Part shown: positions 52,372-63,689 of the stretch, piece after piece
How the letters are laid out: each line of letters starts with the position of its first letter
How positions within the stretch are numbered: the first letter of the stretch is position 1
NCBI GenBank assembly: GCA_963565915.1
Contig: OY751492.1
Location: 1,116,001 to 1,180,000 of the forward strand
DNA length: 64,000 nt
Direction: 5' to 3'
Source of the DNA: Entoloma clypeatum
Taxonomy: Eukaryota; Basidiomycota; Agaricomycetes; Agaricales; Entolomataceae
The notes under the pieces: model-generated
Told to the model about the DNA's origin: nothing
What the model saw: the letters and a program-made list of their open reading frames with translations, nothing else
Databases searched by the model: none
Program-made: the position numbers and the translations under genes

Positions 52372-55300
52372 TTAAATAGTTGATGGGTACAGTATGGTCA
52401 TGTTGCTCCGATTTTCACAAATAAGAGACTGCACAACATCGATAGATTCATTTGTATTGAGATTACAACACAGGAGGCAAGAAACAAATGAATCTGCTAT
52501 GGAACAAGGGAGCATCAGGCTCAAGTAAGACTTCAGAAACAAGGAATACAGTATATGATGCATGATATGACCAAGAAGATAACCACCAACCATGGCCTCG
52601 AATTGACCAAGAAACATTCTGCCATTACTTGGGAATGGAGAGGAGAATGACAAACAGCAGGTTTGTGGCGAGGAACTTCTTGGAAGTTGGAACGGTCCAC
52701 CTTGGATGCATAAGTATGCAGGGTATAGCCCAAAGCAATGACTACATCTTCAGGAAGATCTGCAAGCAGGCCATCAGGACCCCTGTAGTGCGGGAAGCTG
52801 TGGATGTGCTCAAAGTCATTTTTGGTGAATGCAAAAGCTGGCTGATCAGCTATAGCCCTCCCACCAAAAATTGGATCTAAAAATAGGGAGTCAAAGGAGG
52901 GAAAAAACAGTTGCGAGATAGCATACTGTCATCCTCAAAGTTCCTTTGGACCAGGAATGACGAATTGGCGGGAAGCTTCAATTTGACTGCAGACTTCACG
53001 GTACTGCTGAAACATGATTTGGGACGGTGTGGGGTGGAAGGGGCCAAACTACTGCCTGGTGAGAAGAGAGATTAAGAAGTGTGTTGCGGTCATGAGAAGG
53101 TAATCAACCACACCAGAATTGTTGCCAGGAATACCTTTGCCAGCAGGCAGACTCTGAAAGTGAACTCCCTTTTCTGACAAAGTGCCTTGGATTGATGTGA
53201 ACCCCATAACTTGGCCCCATACCATCATATCCCAGCGTATCTCTTGGGGGAATGGGAGTATTGTCACAAATTTCACGAGATATGGAAAACGTGGGTTGCC
53301 CGTCATGTCTGGCGTGATGATATCACACTCCAAAATCACCCCCACCATGATTCCGATAGCAACCTGGTTCTTTCCCACACACTTCATCTTCTCGTTATCA
53401 TACTGGAGGAGTGATGGCGCCGCACAAGCGGTGTTGATGAACTGGCCGGACTGAGTAAACCCTAGAGCAACTACAAGGGCCCTGTATAAAAGGTCAGACG
53501 ATTGTCAAGCAGTTAGTAGGGCTTAAACGGGTTGACCCGTGGGTGCCAAAACAGCACACCACACCCATACCTGCGAAACCTGCACCTGTGACAGGTCAGA
53601 TACCTGTGGGTCCAGTTAAAAACCATGGTATGAATGAAACACCATGGTTAGGGCAACCCATGGTGTACCATCGACCTGTGAGGCAAAACCGCAAAGAATA
53701 ACCAAGGTTTGAAGTCAAATGAAATAAAATTTGCAGGTATAATCTACTCGTCCTCATTGTCATCTACATCAATTGCGAGGGTGGTAGATGTCGAGCCAAT
53801 CGGTCACAAGAGCGGTTGATATTGGGCCAATCAGTTGGAGTTCGCCGTGGCTGGTCCTAGCATGCGACGTGAAGTCTACATTACAGTGGTGGATGCCTGA
53901 TGCAAAATCTAGACATGAACAACTGACGACGCGGAGTCTATTAGATTTGGTGGGTTGACATGGGTCCTGTATAATATCAGCAATGCGAAGTCTACAGTGG
54001 ATGCCCAATGCAAAATCTAGGCATGAGCAACTGACAATGCGGAGTCTATCAGTTGCTGTGAGGAAGAGAGGCCGCGTCACCATCGCTGCAACGTCTTGTG
54101 CTGTTTGGTGTTATTTGTGTAAGCTCCCGATCTCCACGACTGACTCACCACCCATGATACCCTTCGCCAGTTAAGTGCCCAGCACATTGCTCATGGCCTC
54201 ATACACACAACACCCTCTCCAGCCCTTCAGCTTGACCTCCCGCCCTTGGATATTGCCTAGACTTCCGGTCAGGCATTTCAGGTTGACTTCACATTGCCGA
54301 CATAGTATATATTGCGTCGCCTAAGCCCACCATTGCGCCGCTGACCCAGTTCCCTGTGATCTGACTCGATCTGAATGCCAGACCCTTGCATCTCCTCGAT
54401 CCTGGACCCCCGCGGCATCTGGATGCTGATTCACCTGCATGTTCTTGGTTTTTTGGGCGAACGATTGTGATCTTTGGGCAAATGGTGCGTAACTTTCCCC
54501 CCTTGATATTTTCATGCTCAAGAAGTGTTGACTTTCGCCAGTCATAACATCAACCAACTCATGCCGATGGATCTTCTTGCCAACCCGCAGCTCTTTCTTC
54601 ATGGAAGAGACACTAAAACTGGGATTGGCCGCTTTCGTGGTGATGACAACATAGCAGCTGAGGATTGGAGACGGGGAATAGGTCATTGGGGGTTCTTATA
54701 CTCACTAGCTACTGCGACATGGAATGCTGTGGAGGTTGAACGAGACAGCTGACCAGTGGTGGTCCAGTTTTTACGTGCGTAGCGTACACCCTCACTCACA
54801 ACCTCCATTGTTAATTGTGTTCCACCACTTGCAGTTTGTACCAAGTCACCACCACTTTATGTCCCATTGCAGAGGGTTATATTACCTGCCAATATGCTGT
54901 CGAGCACACGTGCATCATATCGGCATCATAGAGGAATTGAGACATCCTAAGTAAGTGCCTGGCGTCCTCATCACCCACTGCTACTAATCCCATGGTCTCC
55001 TAGGCTAATTACCAATGCTTCCACCTCACAATTACCTCCAATAATATCTATAGTTGCTGCTGATCATAGGTTAACTTACAACGAGCACCCTGCTGCCCGT
55101 TTGTGTGTTCTGTACTTGATGAATGAGTACACTCATCTTTACCTTACGATTTTCCAAACACGTCTTGTGGTCTATCTGATACCTGTAAGAAACCTGTATA
55201 CCTGCTAGTACGGGTGTGGTTTCGCCTCGGGTTGTCAAACTTGACAAGATACCTGTACCTGTGGTACCCATCACATGAAAACCGTGGTTTATACTGCACC

Positions 55301-55940
55301 CGTGTTATGCCCTAGCAGTTAGCGAGGTCACACACAATTGTTCCACCTCCAAAAGATGCTCAGCAACCAGATCAAAGTTTGCAATGGCCTGTTCTACATC
55401 TGACCCAGACTGGACCATCTGGAAGCCCATGACAATGCATGCGGGGCTACACCAATGGTAAGTGACAAGGCTTTAAGATGGGCGAAAGATAGGGTCACAC
55501 CCAAGAGGAGGTAGATGCATGTAATGGCCAGCATCGGCAAGGATCTTGTTCTGAAGTTCGGACAGCATCACTGCATGTCTGTCTTTGGGACCATCTTTAT
55601 CAGGAGAGGCATCAACAGAGGGGGACTCTTCACACCTGCTGAAATGTGTCAAATACGAGGGAACAAAAGATATCACAGAATAAAGAACCCAGAGCCAATC
55701 GTATCATCTCTTTGTGAAGGTCGAACAAGCGAACGGGTCTCCTCAATGTCATCCACCCTGGAAGCCGTGGTCAACAGAGATAGACACATAAATACAATGA
55801 CACACTCATGTTTTTCGCCATCATTGGCATCAAGGTCCTCGAGGCCGATTTGGGAACCTTTTGGAAGTGCTATCCTGGAAGGGGCCATCAGCATAAACAT
55901 AAAGCAGATCACAAGGCAGCGCACTTGGGCACGGGGGGGA
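52372..55940 (-). pseudogene. UF1 copy 2, interrupted by a hAT element and cut by a gypsy LTR
   Basis: Inverted relative to copy 1 and nearly identical to it. From 55940 leftward it carries the same exon pieces: the FPNRP region, EESPSVDASPDKDGPKDRHA, ILADAGHYMHLPPLGCDPIF, the long exon with VAIGIMVGVILECDIITPDM and MMVWGQVMGFTS (53387-53049), then FAFTKNDFEHIHSFPHYRGP. Unlike copy 1 it extends on through YASKVDRSNFQEVPRHKPAV and PLHSQVMAECF to hydrophobic pieces ending near 52372 (VVIFLVISCIIYCI), so it preserves the 3' end. The 1798-bp hAT at 53517-55314 splits the coding exon after the QLCVTSLTA codons. The gypsy LTR starts at 55941, within the codons that copy 1 shows intact near 20540. 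Function unknown. Confidence 0.5.
53517..55314. mobile_element. Non-autonomous hAT element with perfect 8-bp duplication
   Basis: 1798 bp, starting TAGGGCTTAAACGGG and ending ACCCGTGTTATGCCCTA. GCAGTTAG is repeated at 53509-53516 and 55315-55322. UF1 copy 1 has the single uninterrupted site (CTAACTGC at 21161-21168), which proves both borders. Near the ends are many ATACCTGT/ACCTGTGG and CCATGG motifs, likely subterminal repeats. The interior has only short frames (up to 121 codons on the minus strand, 54321-54686) that I cannot identify. Its terminus differs from the TAGTG group, so it belongs to another hAT family. Confidence 0.95.
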
Positions 55941-56290
55941 TGTTACAGACTCTATGGTATGCGGACCACATCATCTCTTTTACTTATCATCCTGACTCAG
56001 CGCCCTCTTATGAATACACTATGTCTAATAGCTACTTTTGTTCCCTTAGATTCCCAGTATGACTCAGTCTGCAGTAGCCTTACTCAGCTCCGCAGTAGTA
56101 TTACTCAGTCCGCAGTTGCCTTACTCATGCGCACTGCCTTCTGCAGTTACTGACTCATTCGCTACCACTCATAGTCAGTACTATATAAACCTCATGTACC
56201 ATAGCTACATTCCTTAGATTTAGCAATCTCATTAGGTTCGCCCAGAGTGAAGAGAGCAAATACCAGACAAGTCAAGACATTGCGCTTCTT
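55941..56290 (+). repeat. Probable 5' LTR of the gypsy element
   Basis: Begins TGTTACAGACTC exactly where UF1 copy 2 breaks off. Contains repeated ACTCAGTCYGCAGT motifs (about 56055-56150) and a CTATATAAACC box at about 56182, as in a promoter. The right border is uncertain because the other LTR is not in the window; 56290 is approximate. Confidence 0.5.
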
Positions 56291-56636
56291 TGAAGACTTC
56301 ACCAGTAACCCATTCAGCATGCCAGAAGCCCGACAGGAGGAGCTAAGTCCTCGAGACAGTATCGATTTTACGCTCATCCAGCAGTACATCAAATCGGAGA
56401 TCCGTCGCATCCTACAGCAGGTGCTTGACAAAGAACTAGACAACGACAAGCATCGACCCCACGGCGAGATAGCAGAGAGCATCCATCTTGCTCGGCAACA
56501 CCAGATCGCGCACTATAACGCCCGACAGAACGAACTCGAAAGCTTTCGCGTTTGAGAAGGACCTCCGACAGGTTGGATCACAGAGATCAGAGAGTTTATC
56601 GGTGTCCAGACAACCGTCATCAGAAGATTGATTAGG

Positions 56637-57874
56637 ATGCTCACATCAAGACGTCCCAGAGCCACATCATCACGTCTTACTCAAAGCAGCAGATCTACGC
56701 CCATTTCACCACCAAAGAGCAACAGACCGAGTACAACCGTTGGGCATGGAACGCTAGACTTGACCCCTTCGTGCGACCAACAGATGCGCAGGAACAGAGA
56801 TTACTTAGAGATCTACAGAGGAAATACCCCGAGTGTTTTGCCACCGACTCCGCTGACGAGTCCCCTGACAAATTTACTTTTGACTCTGCGCAGTCAGATA
56901 TTGAACAGATGCCTAGAACAGGGACTCATTTTCAATCCTTACCTGTATCCCAAACCCCATCTTCATCCCAACAACCTAACCCCTCTTCTCCTCCACAGAC
57001 TCTAGACATGGCAGAAGCTCCGGCAGTACAAACAATGGATACATCCAAGATCATCAAGGATCCTGGGATGTTCCAGGACAGACACACCTTTGACGAGTGG
57101 TGGAAAGCCACCAAACTATACATCAGGTTCCAAAAGAGCCTAACAGATGATCAGAAGATTCTTGCAGTGCTATCCCGCATGATGGAAGGGTCTGGCAGGC
57201 ACTGGGCCAGTAACAAGTTAGATGCTCTTGCTGTTGACAATGAGAACATCACCTGGCTAGGTTTCTCCGATGATATCGCCACACGATTCTCTATCGTCAA
57301 CAGGTCAGTCATTGCCAAAGCAAGACTCAAAGTCCTGAGACAAGAGAAACACACCGTCAATGAATTCCTAGACAAATTCAAAGAACTCTTGAAGCTGTCA
57401 AACCTTGGCAAAGAAACTGGGAAATACATCCTAGAAAAGAACGTCAAGTGCAGAATCTCTGAACAAGTGGTGAGTGATGGCAAGACGTACTCTGAGTATG
57501 CAAAGGAGATCCAAAACAAGGGACAACAGATGGAGGGGCATGCACTGGTCATCCGAGGTGGCGGCGACACACGTACCAGATTGGGTACCACTTATGGTGG
57601 TCAGGGCAAGGCCATGGAGATCGACAAAGCAGGAGTAGCCTGTTGCTACAACTGTCAACGCTTCGGACACCTTGCCAAGGACTGCAGCGCTCCAAAGAAG
57701 AAAGATGGTCGCAAGTGTTTCAACTGTGACCAAGAAGGACATATTGCGCGCAATTGCCGCAAGCCAAAGAAGAACTCCGGAAGGGTTAGGAAGGTGTCTG
57801 AGGAAAATGCCAAGAATGTCGAAACCACAATCTTAGAAACCGACGAGAAGGATTTTCCCAAAGGGCCCAATTAA
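56637..57874 (+). CDS. gypsy gag (capsid and nucleocapsid)
   Basis: An open frame of about 412 codons from just after a TAG at 56634, so the true start is unclear; the first in-frame ATG is downstream at 57008 (MAEAPAVQTMDTS). The N-terminal part reads YSKQQIYAHFTTKEQQTEYN and a linker with many Pro/Ser. The capsid follows: PGMFQDRHTFDEWWKATKLY, GSGRHWASNKLDAL, LGFSDDIATRFSIVNRS and HTVNEFLDKFKELLKLSNL. Two CCHC knuckles lie near the end, CYNCQRFGHLAKDC and CFNCDQEGHIARNC, for RNA binding. It ends at TAA 57872. An upstream frame (56247-56555, MKRANTRQVKTLRFFEDF, with the helix-rich EIRRILQQVLDKELDNDK) may be the original gag N-terminus, now separated by frame breaks. Confidence 0.88.
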
Positions 57875-57899
57875 ACAATGCTAAGTCGTGACCCTTATC

Positions 57900-60590
57900 T
57901 ATTAAACAGACTTGCTTGCCTTGTATGACTGCAAACAATAGAACCTATGTCATCCCTGCCAAGCGAGCCGCTGTGTCAACTAAGATTGTAAAGGAAGACA
58001 AACCTCCGAAAGGACCAGAAATCAGGCTGTTAGCTCAGCTCAAAACACGACGAGGACCAAAGGTCATCCAACCTGAGGTTGATAGCAGATGTGAGTGCAC
58101 ATGCATCCATCCCAGAATAGTATGCAAACAGAACCTCCCCACGTGAGGAATACCCCCCATAGCAATTCTAAATGTGGATGGATCACCAAATTGACAACAA
58201 AAAGCGAGCCAACTTGCCGAAGTCAAGCTGGATTTGGGAGCACATCAGGAAACCATGGAAGCAATGGTACTGGACATTGGGAGAATGGACATGCTCTTGG
58301 GACATGACTGGTTGGTACACCACAACCCCACAATTGGACAACTGGCGCCATAACATTTAACCGGTGCCCAACAACATGCCAAACCAAACACTTGGATTTC
58401 AGGGTTAACCTTAATGATCGCAAACACCGGGTTCACATGGTTGAGGTGCGTGACAAAGATGCACCCAAAAGGTCAGATCAGAAATGGAAACCTGGAGACC
58501 CTATCTTGGAAGCCGTCACTCCTACACCACCTCCCACAACCAAATGACCCTCATATGTTAATTGATTTCCTCATCTCTTCGAGAAGGAGAACTTTGACAA
58601 GATCCCAAAGGAGAGGGAATGGGACCATGGTATCGAACTTACACCAGACACGCCAAAGGAACTAGGGGGGAAATACATATCCCATGACACAAAAAGAACA
58701 AGAGGAATTGGACACATTCATTGACAAGGGTCTAGCAACAGGAAAGATCTGCCCGTCCAAATCCCCTTATGCCTCCCCTTACTTCTTCATCAACAAGAAG
58801 GATGTTTCCAAATGATTGGTACAAGATTACCACATGGTCAATAAATTTATGGTCAAAGACAAGTTCCCACTCCCACGAATATCCGACCTCTTGGACATGT
58901 TGAAAGATGCAGTCACTTCAATAAAATGGACATCATGTGGGGCTACAACAACATCCGGATTATAGGGGGCGATGAATGGAAAGCTGCCTTCCTCACCAGT
59001 CGAGGATTGTTTGAACCATTGGTCATGTTTTTCGGTCTTTGCAACTCCCCCGGAACATTCTCTTGGATGATGGCTAGTTTATTCTGGGACCAGATCCGCC
59101 GACATATCTGCATGATCTACATGGATGACATCGTGGTTATTGGTAAAACCAAGGAAGAACTTGCGCGAAACACCGAAGAAATTCTACAGATCCTATCGGA
59201 CAATGATTTGTTCCTAAAGGAGAAGAAGTGTTTATGGGAAGTAACAAAATGTCCTATATTGGGATATGTTGTTGGTGAGGGACATGTTGAAATAGAAACT
59301 GAGAAGGTGGATACGATCTGAAACTGGCGAGCACCCACATCAAAAAAGGAAGTTCAGAAGTTCCTTGGATTTGCTAACTTCTATCGACACTTTATTGAAG
59401 GGTACTCAAACATTGTGAAACCTCTCACCGCGCTCACAGGCAGTACAGCATTTACCTGGGGACCAACAGAGCAGCAAGCCTTTGAAAGTCTCATATGGGC
59501 AATTACATCAGCACCTGTCTTGGCATTACCAAAACCAGAGGGACAGTTCAGGGTTGAAACCGATGCATCAGGCTATGCCATTGGAGCGGTACTCTCTCAG
59601 AAGCAAGACAACAAATGGCATCCCATCATGTTCTTGTCGCGGACCATGTCTGCGGCTGAACAGAATTATGAGATATACGACAAGGAACTCCTGGCGGTCA
59701 TGGAAGCACTGAAAGATTGGAGACACTATCTGCTTGAAGCCAGGGAACATTTCGAGATCTTGACCGATCACAAGAACCTGGAATATTTCCATCATCCTCA
59801 GGATCTAAATCAATGACAGCGACGCTGGAAGATGAAGTTACAAGACTATGACTTCGAATTATGGCATGTGCCCGGCAAGACCAATGTGAAAGTGGACATC
59901 CTAACGCGCTTAACCTGGTATGAAGCGGAACTTGAACCACAAGACAGCGACCAAATGCTCAAGGAGGGACTATTCTTGACACGGTTGGAATCAGAAGATG
60001 TGGTACAAATGGAGATGTTCATGGAGGAACAATTCTTTGAAGGGGGTGAAACATCTGATTCCATCAAGATCGGAAATGTCACAACCATTGAAAACCCATG
60101 GATCCCACACATCAAGGCTTCGAACCACATGGAGACAGAAGTAGCGCAGGGCCTAAAAAAGAATCCTCATTGGTATCAGCAGGAGAATGGGATCACCTAT
60201 GCAGGAGAACGAGTCTATGTCCCGCCAGATCCACAATTATGACAAGAGTTGATGTTTGAATCACACAATGCACCAGTGGCCAGACATCCAGGACAGTACC
60301 GAATGCATGAACTCCTCACTTGCACCTACTGGTGGCCTACCATCCTGCATGATGTGAAAAAGTATGTGAAAGGTTGCGACACTTGTCAATGCAACAAGAT
60401 CAACCGACAGAAGCGACATGCTCCACTACATCCCCATGCAGCACCAAGTCACCCATGGGAAGACATAGGAATCGACATTGTGGGACCAATACCAGAATCT
60501 GATGGAAAAAATGCAATCCTGGTCATCATGGATAGACATTCAAAGATGCTTCATCAGCAAACTCTGATTTGGGCTCATAGCAAACTGTAG
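57900..60590 (+). pseudogene. gypsy pol (protease, reverse transcriptase, RNase H, integrase), broken
   Basis: Protease remnant GRMDMLLGHDWLVHHNP (about 58285). Reverse transcriptase in pieces: SPYASPYFFINKKD (about 58760) with a TGA at 58813, then DIMWGYNNIRI, FFGLCNSPGTFSWMMA and ICMIYMDDIVVIGKTKEE (59107-59160) with the YMDD box. RNase H: QFRVETDASGYAIGAVLSQK (about 59550), IYDKELLAVMEALKDWRHYL and LTDHKNLEYFHHP. Integrase: HHCC zinc finger with HNAPVARHPGQYR and YVKGCDTCQCNKI, then the core start IGIDIVGPIPESDGKNAILV ending at 60590. In-frame TGA codons at 59319, 59814 and 60240 sit where the family mostly has Arg, and the frame changes between 57900 and 58926. Nonfunctional as a whole. 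Confidence 0.9.
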
Positions 60591-60596
60591 CAAACA

Positions 60597-62440
60597 CTCC
60601 CAAACATGTAGTGTGGTGTAGTGCCATAGCATGTTATAGCAGTGTAACTGAGGGCTGTAGCATGATGTAGCAAGATGTAGTCTTGTAACATAGAACTGCC
60701 TAAGTATTGTAGTACTCTAGTAAGCCATAGCCTTGTAATACTTCATAACATAGAACTGCCATATCATCATAGTAACCTAGTAAGCCATACTCACCAATCA
60801 GTCCTCATGCTTGGGTTTTCATACATCCAAATGCATCTGAATAGCACGAGAATACGAAAAAGGACATTAATTACAATATGAAAATGAGGGCCCTCATTGA
60901 AAAATGTGCGAAGAGTGATGTACATATGCTCCTCGTCCTCCCCCCTCCCCCCCCTCCTCCCCACCACCATCGTGTTCTCCGTTAGTGTGATGGGCATGGC
61001 ACAGCAGGGTGCTGTCCCCTACCCTCGCCACGTCCCCTCGCGCCATCCCGCCATTCTTAGGCATGTGCCCCACGCGTCCCTCAGCAGGCGTGGCCATGTT
61101 CCCTCGCGCCCTTGCATGTCCCGCCGTTTTCGTGCATATCCCGCCCTTCCCCCTGCCGTTTTCGTACATGTACCGCCCCACACATCCCTCGGCAGGTGTG
61201 GCCATGTTTGCTCGCACCCTCACATGTTCTCATGCATGTCCCGCCCTTCGCCCTGCTGTTCTTCTGCTGTGGCCATTGCAACAGCCCTCCACCCCACCGT
61301 CGCCCACCGCTGTTGTGTTCTGTCAGTATGTGTGGTGTGTGGCACAGCAGGGTGCTCACCGGTAGTGCGGCCTGCACAGCCGTCATGTGAATGAAGAGAG
61401 GAGGGTTTGACGAGGAGGGGGGGAGGGAGCAGACACGAGGGAGATGGGGGGACTTAAAGGGATGTTGAACTTTGGCAATTGTTCGACTTTTGGCCACGTG
61501 ACTGGAACTTGCCGACCCCAGCAATGTCCGAAAGTTGAACAATGGCCAAAGTCCATCAACATCCCTTTAACTTCCTCCCTCCATCACCCTCGCATCTGAT
61601 CCCTCCCCCCATTCTCTTCGTCAACCCCTCCTCTCTCCATTCACATGACAGCTGTGCAGGCCACACTACCGGTGAGCACCCCACTGTGCCACACCACACA
61701 TACTAACAGAACAGCAGGGGACATATGAAGGAGAACACGACGGTGGGGGGAGGGCTACTGCAATGACCACAGCAGAAGAACAGCGGGGGGAAGGGCAGGA
61801 CATGCGAGGGTGCAAGGAATTGTGGCTACGCCTGCCAAGGGATGCGTGGGGCCTAAGAACACAGGATGGCGCCGGACATGGCATGCCCATCACACTAACA
61901 GAGAACACAACGGTGGTGGGGGTGGTGGGGAGGGGTACTGAGACGGTCACCGCAGAAGAACGGCGGGGCGAAGGGCGGGACATGTGAATAAGGCACAAGC
62001 AAACGTGGCAACGCACCACCGAGGGACACTTGGGGCAGGGGGAGTTTTCTCCAGCGGGACATGCGAATAGGCCCTGAGGACATGGCAATGCCTGCTGAGG
62101 GATGCACGGCAATGTACCGTTGAGGGACTCGTGGGGCGGGGGGGACTTGTCTTGGGTTTGGCATGACATTTGGTATCTCTTTTCATTTTCGTAGCCTTGT
62201 AGAATTTGCTTTCAAATGGAAATGATTTTTGATACTACCACTTTCGTGTGTTACAAGTGAATCTGATGAATGAGCCAATATTATGGCAATTCATAGCATT
62301 GAAGAAACACAGTCTGTAGTGATACATAGTCATGAGAGGTTGCTCTGTAGCACTACAGAGTGATGGCAGCTTGCTACAGAGTGCTACAGAGTGATGGCAG
62401 GTTGCTACAGAGCGCTCTCAAATCATAACCCTTCGTTACA
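60597..62440. mobile_element. Foldback-type element: ~1.1-kb palindrome with repeat-rich arms
   Basis: The sequence folds back on itself around about 61510. GGTGCTCACCGGTAGTGCGG (61350-61369) is matched, with a few changes, by the complement of 61660-61679. The pairing continues through GTCATGTGAATG, TTAAAGGGATGTTGA and CTTTGGCNATTGTTC to the centre, about 90% by eye. The arms contain tandem copies of a ~110-bp unit (CCCTCGGCAGGTGTGGCCAT; CATGTCCCGCCCTTCGCCCT). Outside the arms are TAGCA/GTAGC-rich stretches (60600-60780) and GCTACAGAGTG repeats (62340-62420). Overlapping frames up to 167 codons arise only because the arms lack stops; none resembles a protein. Confidence 0.7.
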
Positions 62441-62696
62441 GTGCTATGGAGCTCCAGAGCACTCTGGACACTCCCCAGCATCTCCAGATTTTGCTGATGT
62501 TCACCTCATTCCGACAACTGGTGCAGTCCTCATACAAGCGAGGCATGAGCGAGGAAGAGGACATTGTCTTTGGGCAAACAAGGGTGACATGTAACACACT
62601 CCTTCCTCTTCCGTCCATCACAGTCACCCGCCAGCACTCACCTTAGAGAGTGCCGTTTTTTCTTTTCTTTTCAAAATACCCTTCGGACCTTCTAAC
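62441..62696. other. Spacer before ORF1-like gene
   Basis: 250 bases with only short frames. It may be the 5' untranslated region of the retroelement whose ORF1-like product starts at 62697. Confidence 0.3.
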
Positions 62697-63551
62697 ATGG
62701 ACCACGAACCCTCTTTAAATGAGAAGCCTGATCACACAGCTCCGGCGTACCAGACCCTTCGCGATGTTCTGGTTCAGACTGGAATAACCGAAGAACAAGC
62801 TGTCGAGCAATTAGACGCCATTTGGTTGGTTGGTTTTCAAGCAAGACTAGACGCGTGGAATCAGAGAAGAGAGGAAGAAGAAGAGGCAGCATGAATCGCC
62901 GCCCTGGCAGTCAGGACACAACAGAACGACCTGCAACAAGAGTCCGAGAACGAGTTCGGTCCCTCCAATAAGAAAAGACTGCAAATCCCAGATTTCAATG
63001 TCGACAAAATGGTCGGTGATCATAACCCAGATTGACCCTCCACCTACGCAATAACAAAGCTCAAATCAGCGGATTACATCGAATTATGGTACTTTACCCC
63101 AGAAGGCTGCAAGGGCGCTCGCATCAACCAACACTCGAACCATCCGGACACCTTTGGCATGACCAGAACCGATAACATGCTCACGCTTCAGCCACTCGCA
63201 GCAGCCAAGGCTTCCAAGAATGTCATCGCGGATGCTAACCTTTCCTGGGAAGCTTTTACCAAGGCCAAGAATCTATTTGTCACATATCTCGAACATACAC
63301 GATGGCCGGACAAACACAGGGAAATGATAGCGACATTCCTACTTGCGGTCGAAAACCACCCCCTGGCCAACCTCGAAACAGGGTCAAGGACCCTCCTGCA
63401 TTACCAGGCACAAGTAAGGCAACATTGGCATGACACCATCGCGCAAGGAAGGTGTTACAATCTCACCCTCATCAATGAGATGCTTCTCCAGTCTATTGAC
63501 CGTGAATTAGCGAGAGAAGACGTGAACCAAGGCATCAAAGAGGTGCGCTGA
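62697..63551 (+). pseudogene. Retroelement ORF1/gag-like protein of Agaricomycete type, two stops
   Basis: One frame from ATG 62697 to TGA 63549, with two internal TGA codons (62892-62894 and 63033-63035), both placed where CGA would restore the usual Arg. Visible parts are ITEEQAVEQLDAIWL and a Gln/Glu-rich coiled-coil-like stretch, FNVDKMVGDHNPD, ADYIELWYFTPEGC, MLTLQPLAAAKASKNVIAD, FLLAVENHPLANLETGSRTL and LHYQAQVRQHWHDTIAQG. The ELWYFTPEGC...ASKNV...YQA.VR..WHD pattern is one I associate with the first protein of many Agaricomycete retroelements (possibly non-LTR), where a zinc knuckle and polymerase follow. No such continuation is seen before the window end. The stop at 63549 is immediately preceded by a possible donor, GTGCGC. 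Confidence 0.6.
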
Positions 63552-63689
63552 CTCCCCAAAACTCTTTCACACACATAACTCACAAGCCTTTACCCCTCCC
63601 CCCCCCTCCTCCTTTTTTGTTCCCTCCCACAGTTCCATCCCAAATCACACATATCACGGTCACAATGCATTCCCAATGACTCAACAATG
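63552..63689. other. Pyrimidine-rich spacer
   Basis: C/T-rich stretch (CCCCTCCCCCCCCCTCC) ending in CCCACAG, which could act as a splice acceptor after the ORF1-like exon. Nothing else is seen. Confidence 0.35.

Larger units (their letters stand above)
55941..60596 (+). mobile_element. Ty3/gypsy retrotransposon, 3' truncated
   Basis: LTR, gag with two zinc knuckles, then protease, reverse transcriptase, RNase H and integrase in gypsy order, ending abruptly inside the integrase core near 60590. A foldback-type repeat follows and no 3' LTR is seen, so the right half was lost or cut by that insertion. Confidence 0.88.

Noticed and set aside
60897..62169. Several frames of 90-167 codons in the foldback region
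   Set aside because: They lie in mirrored repeat arms, overlap on both strands and translate to Pro/His/Arg/Cys filler; low stop density comes from the GC-rich repeats.
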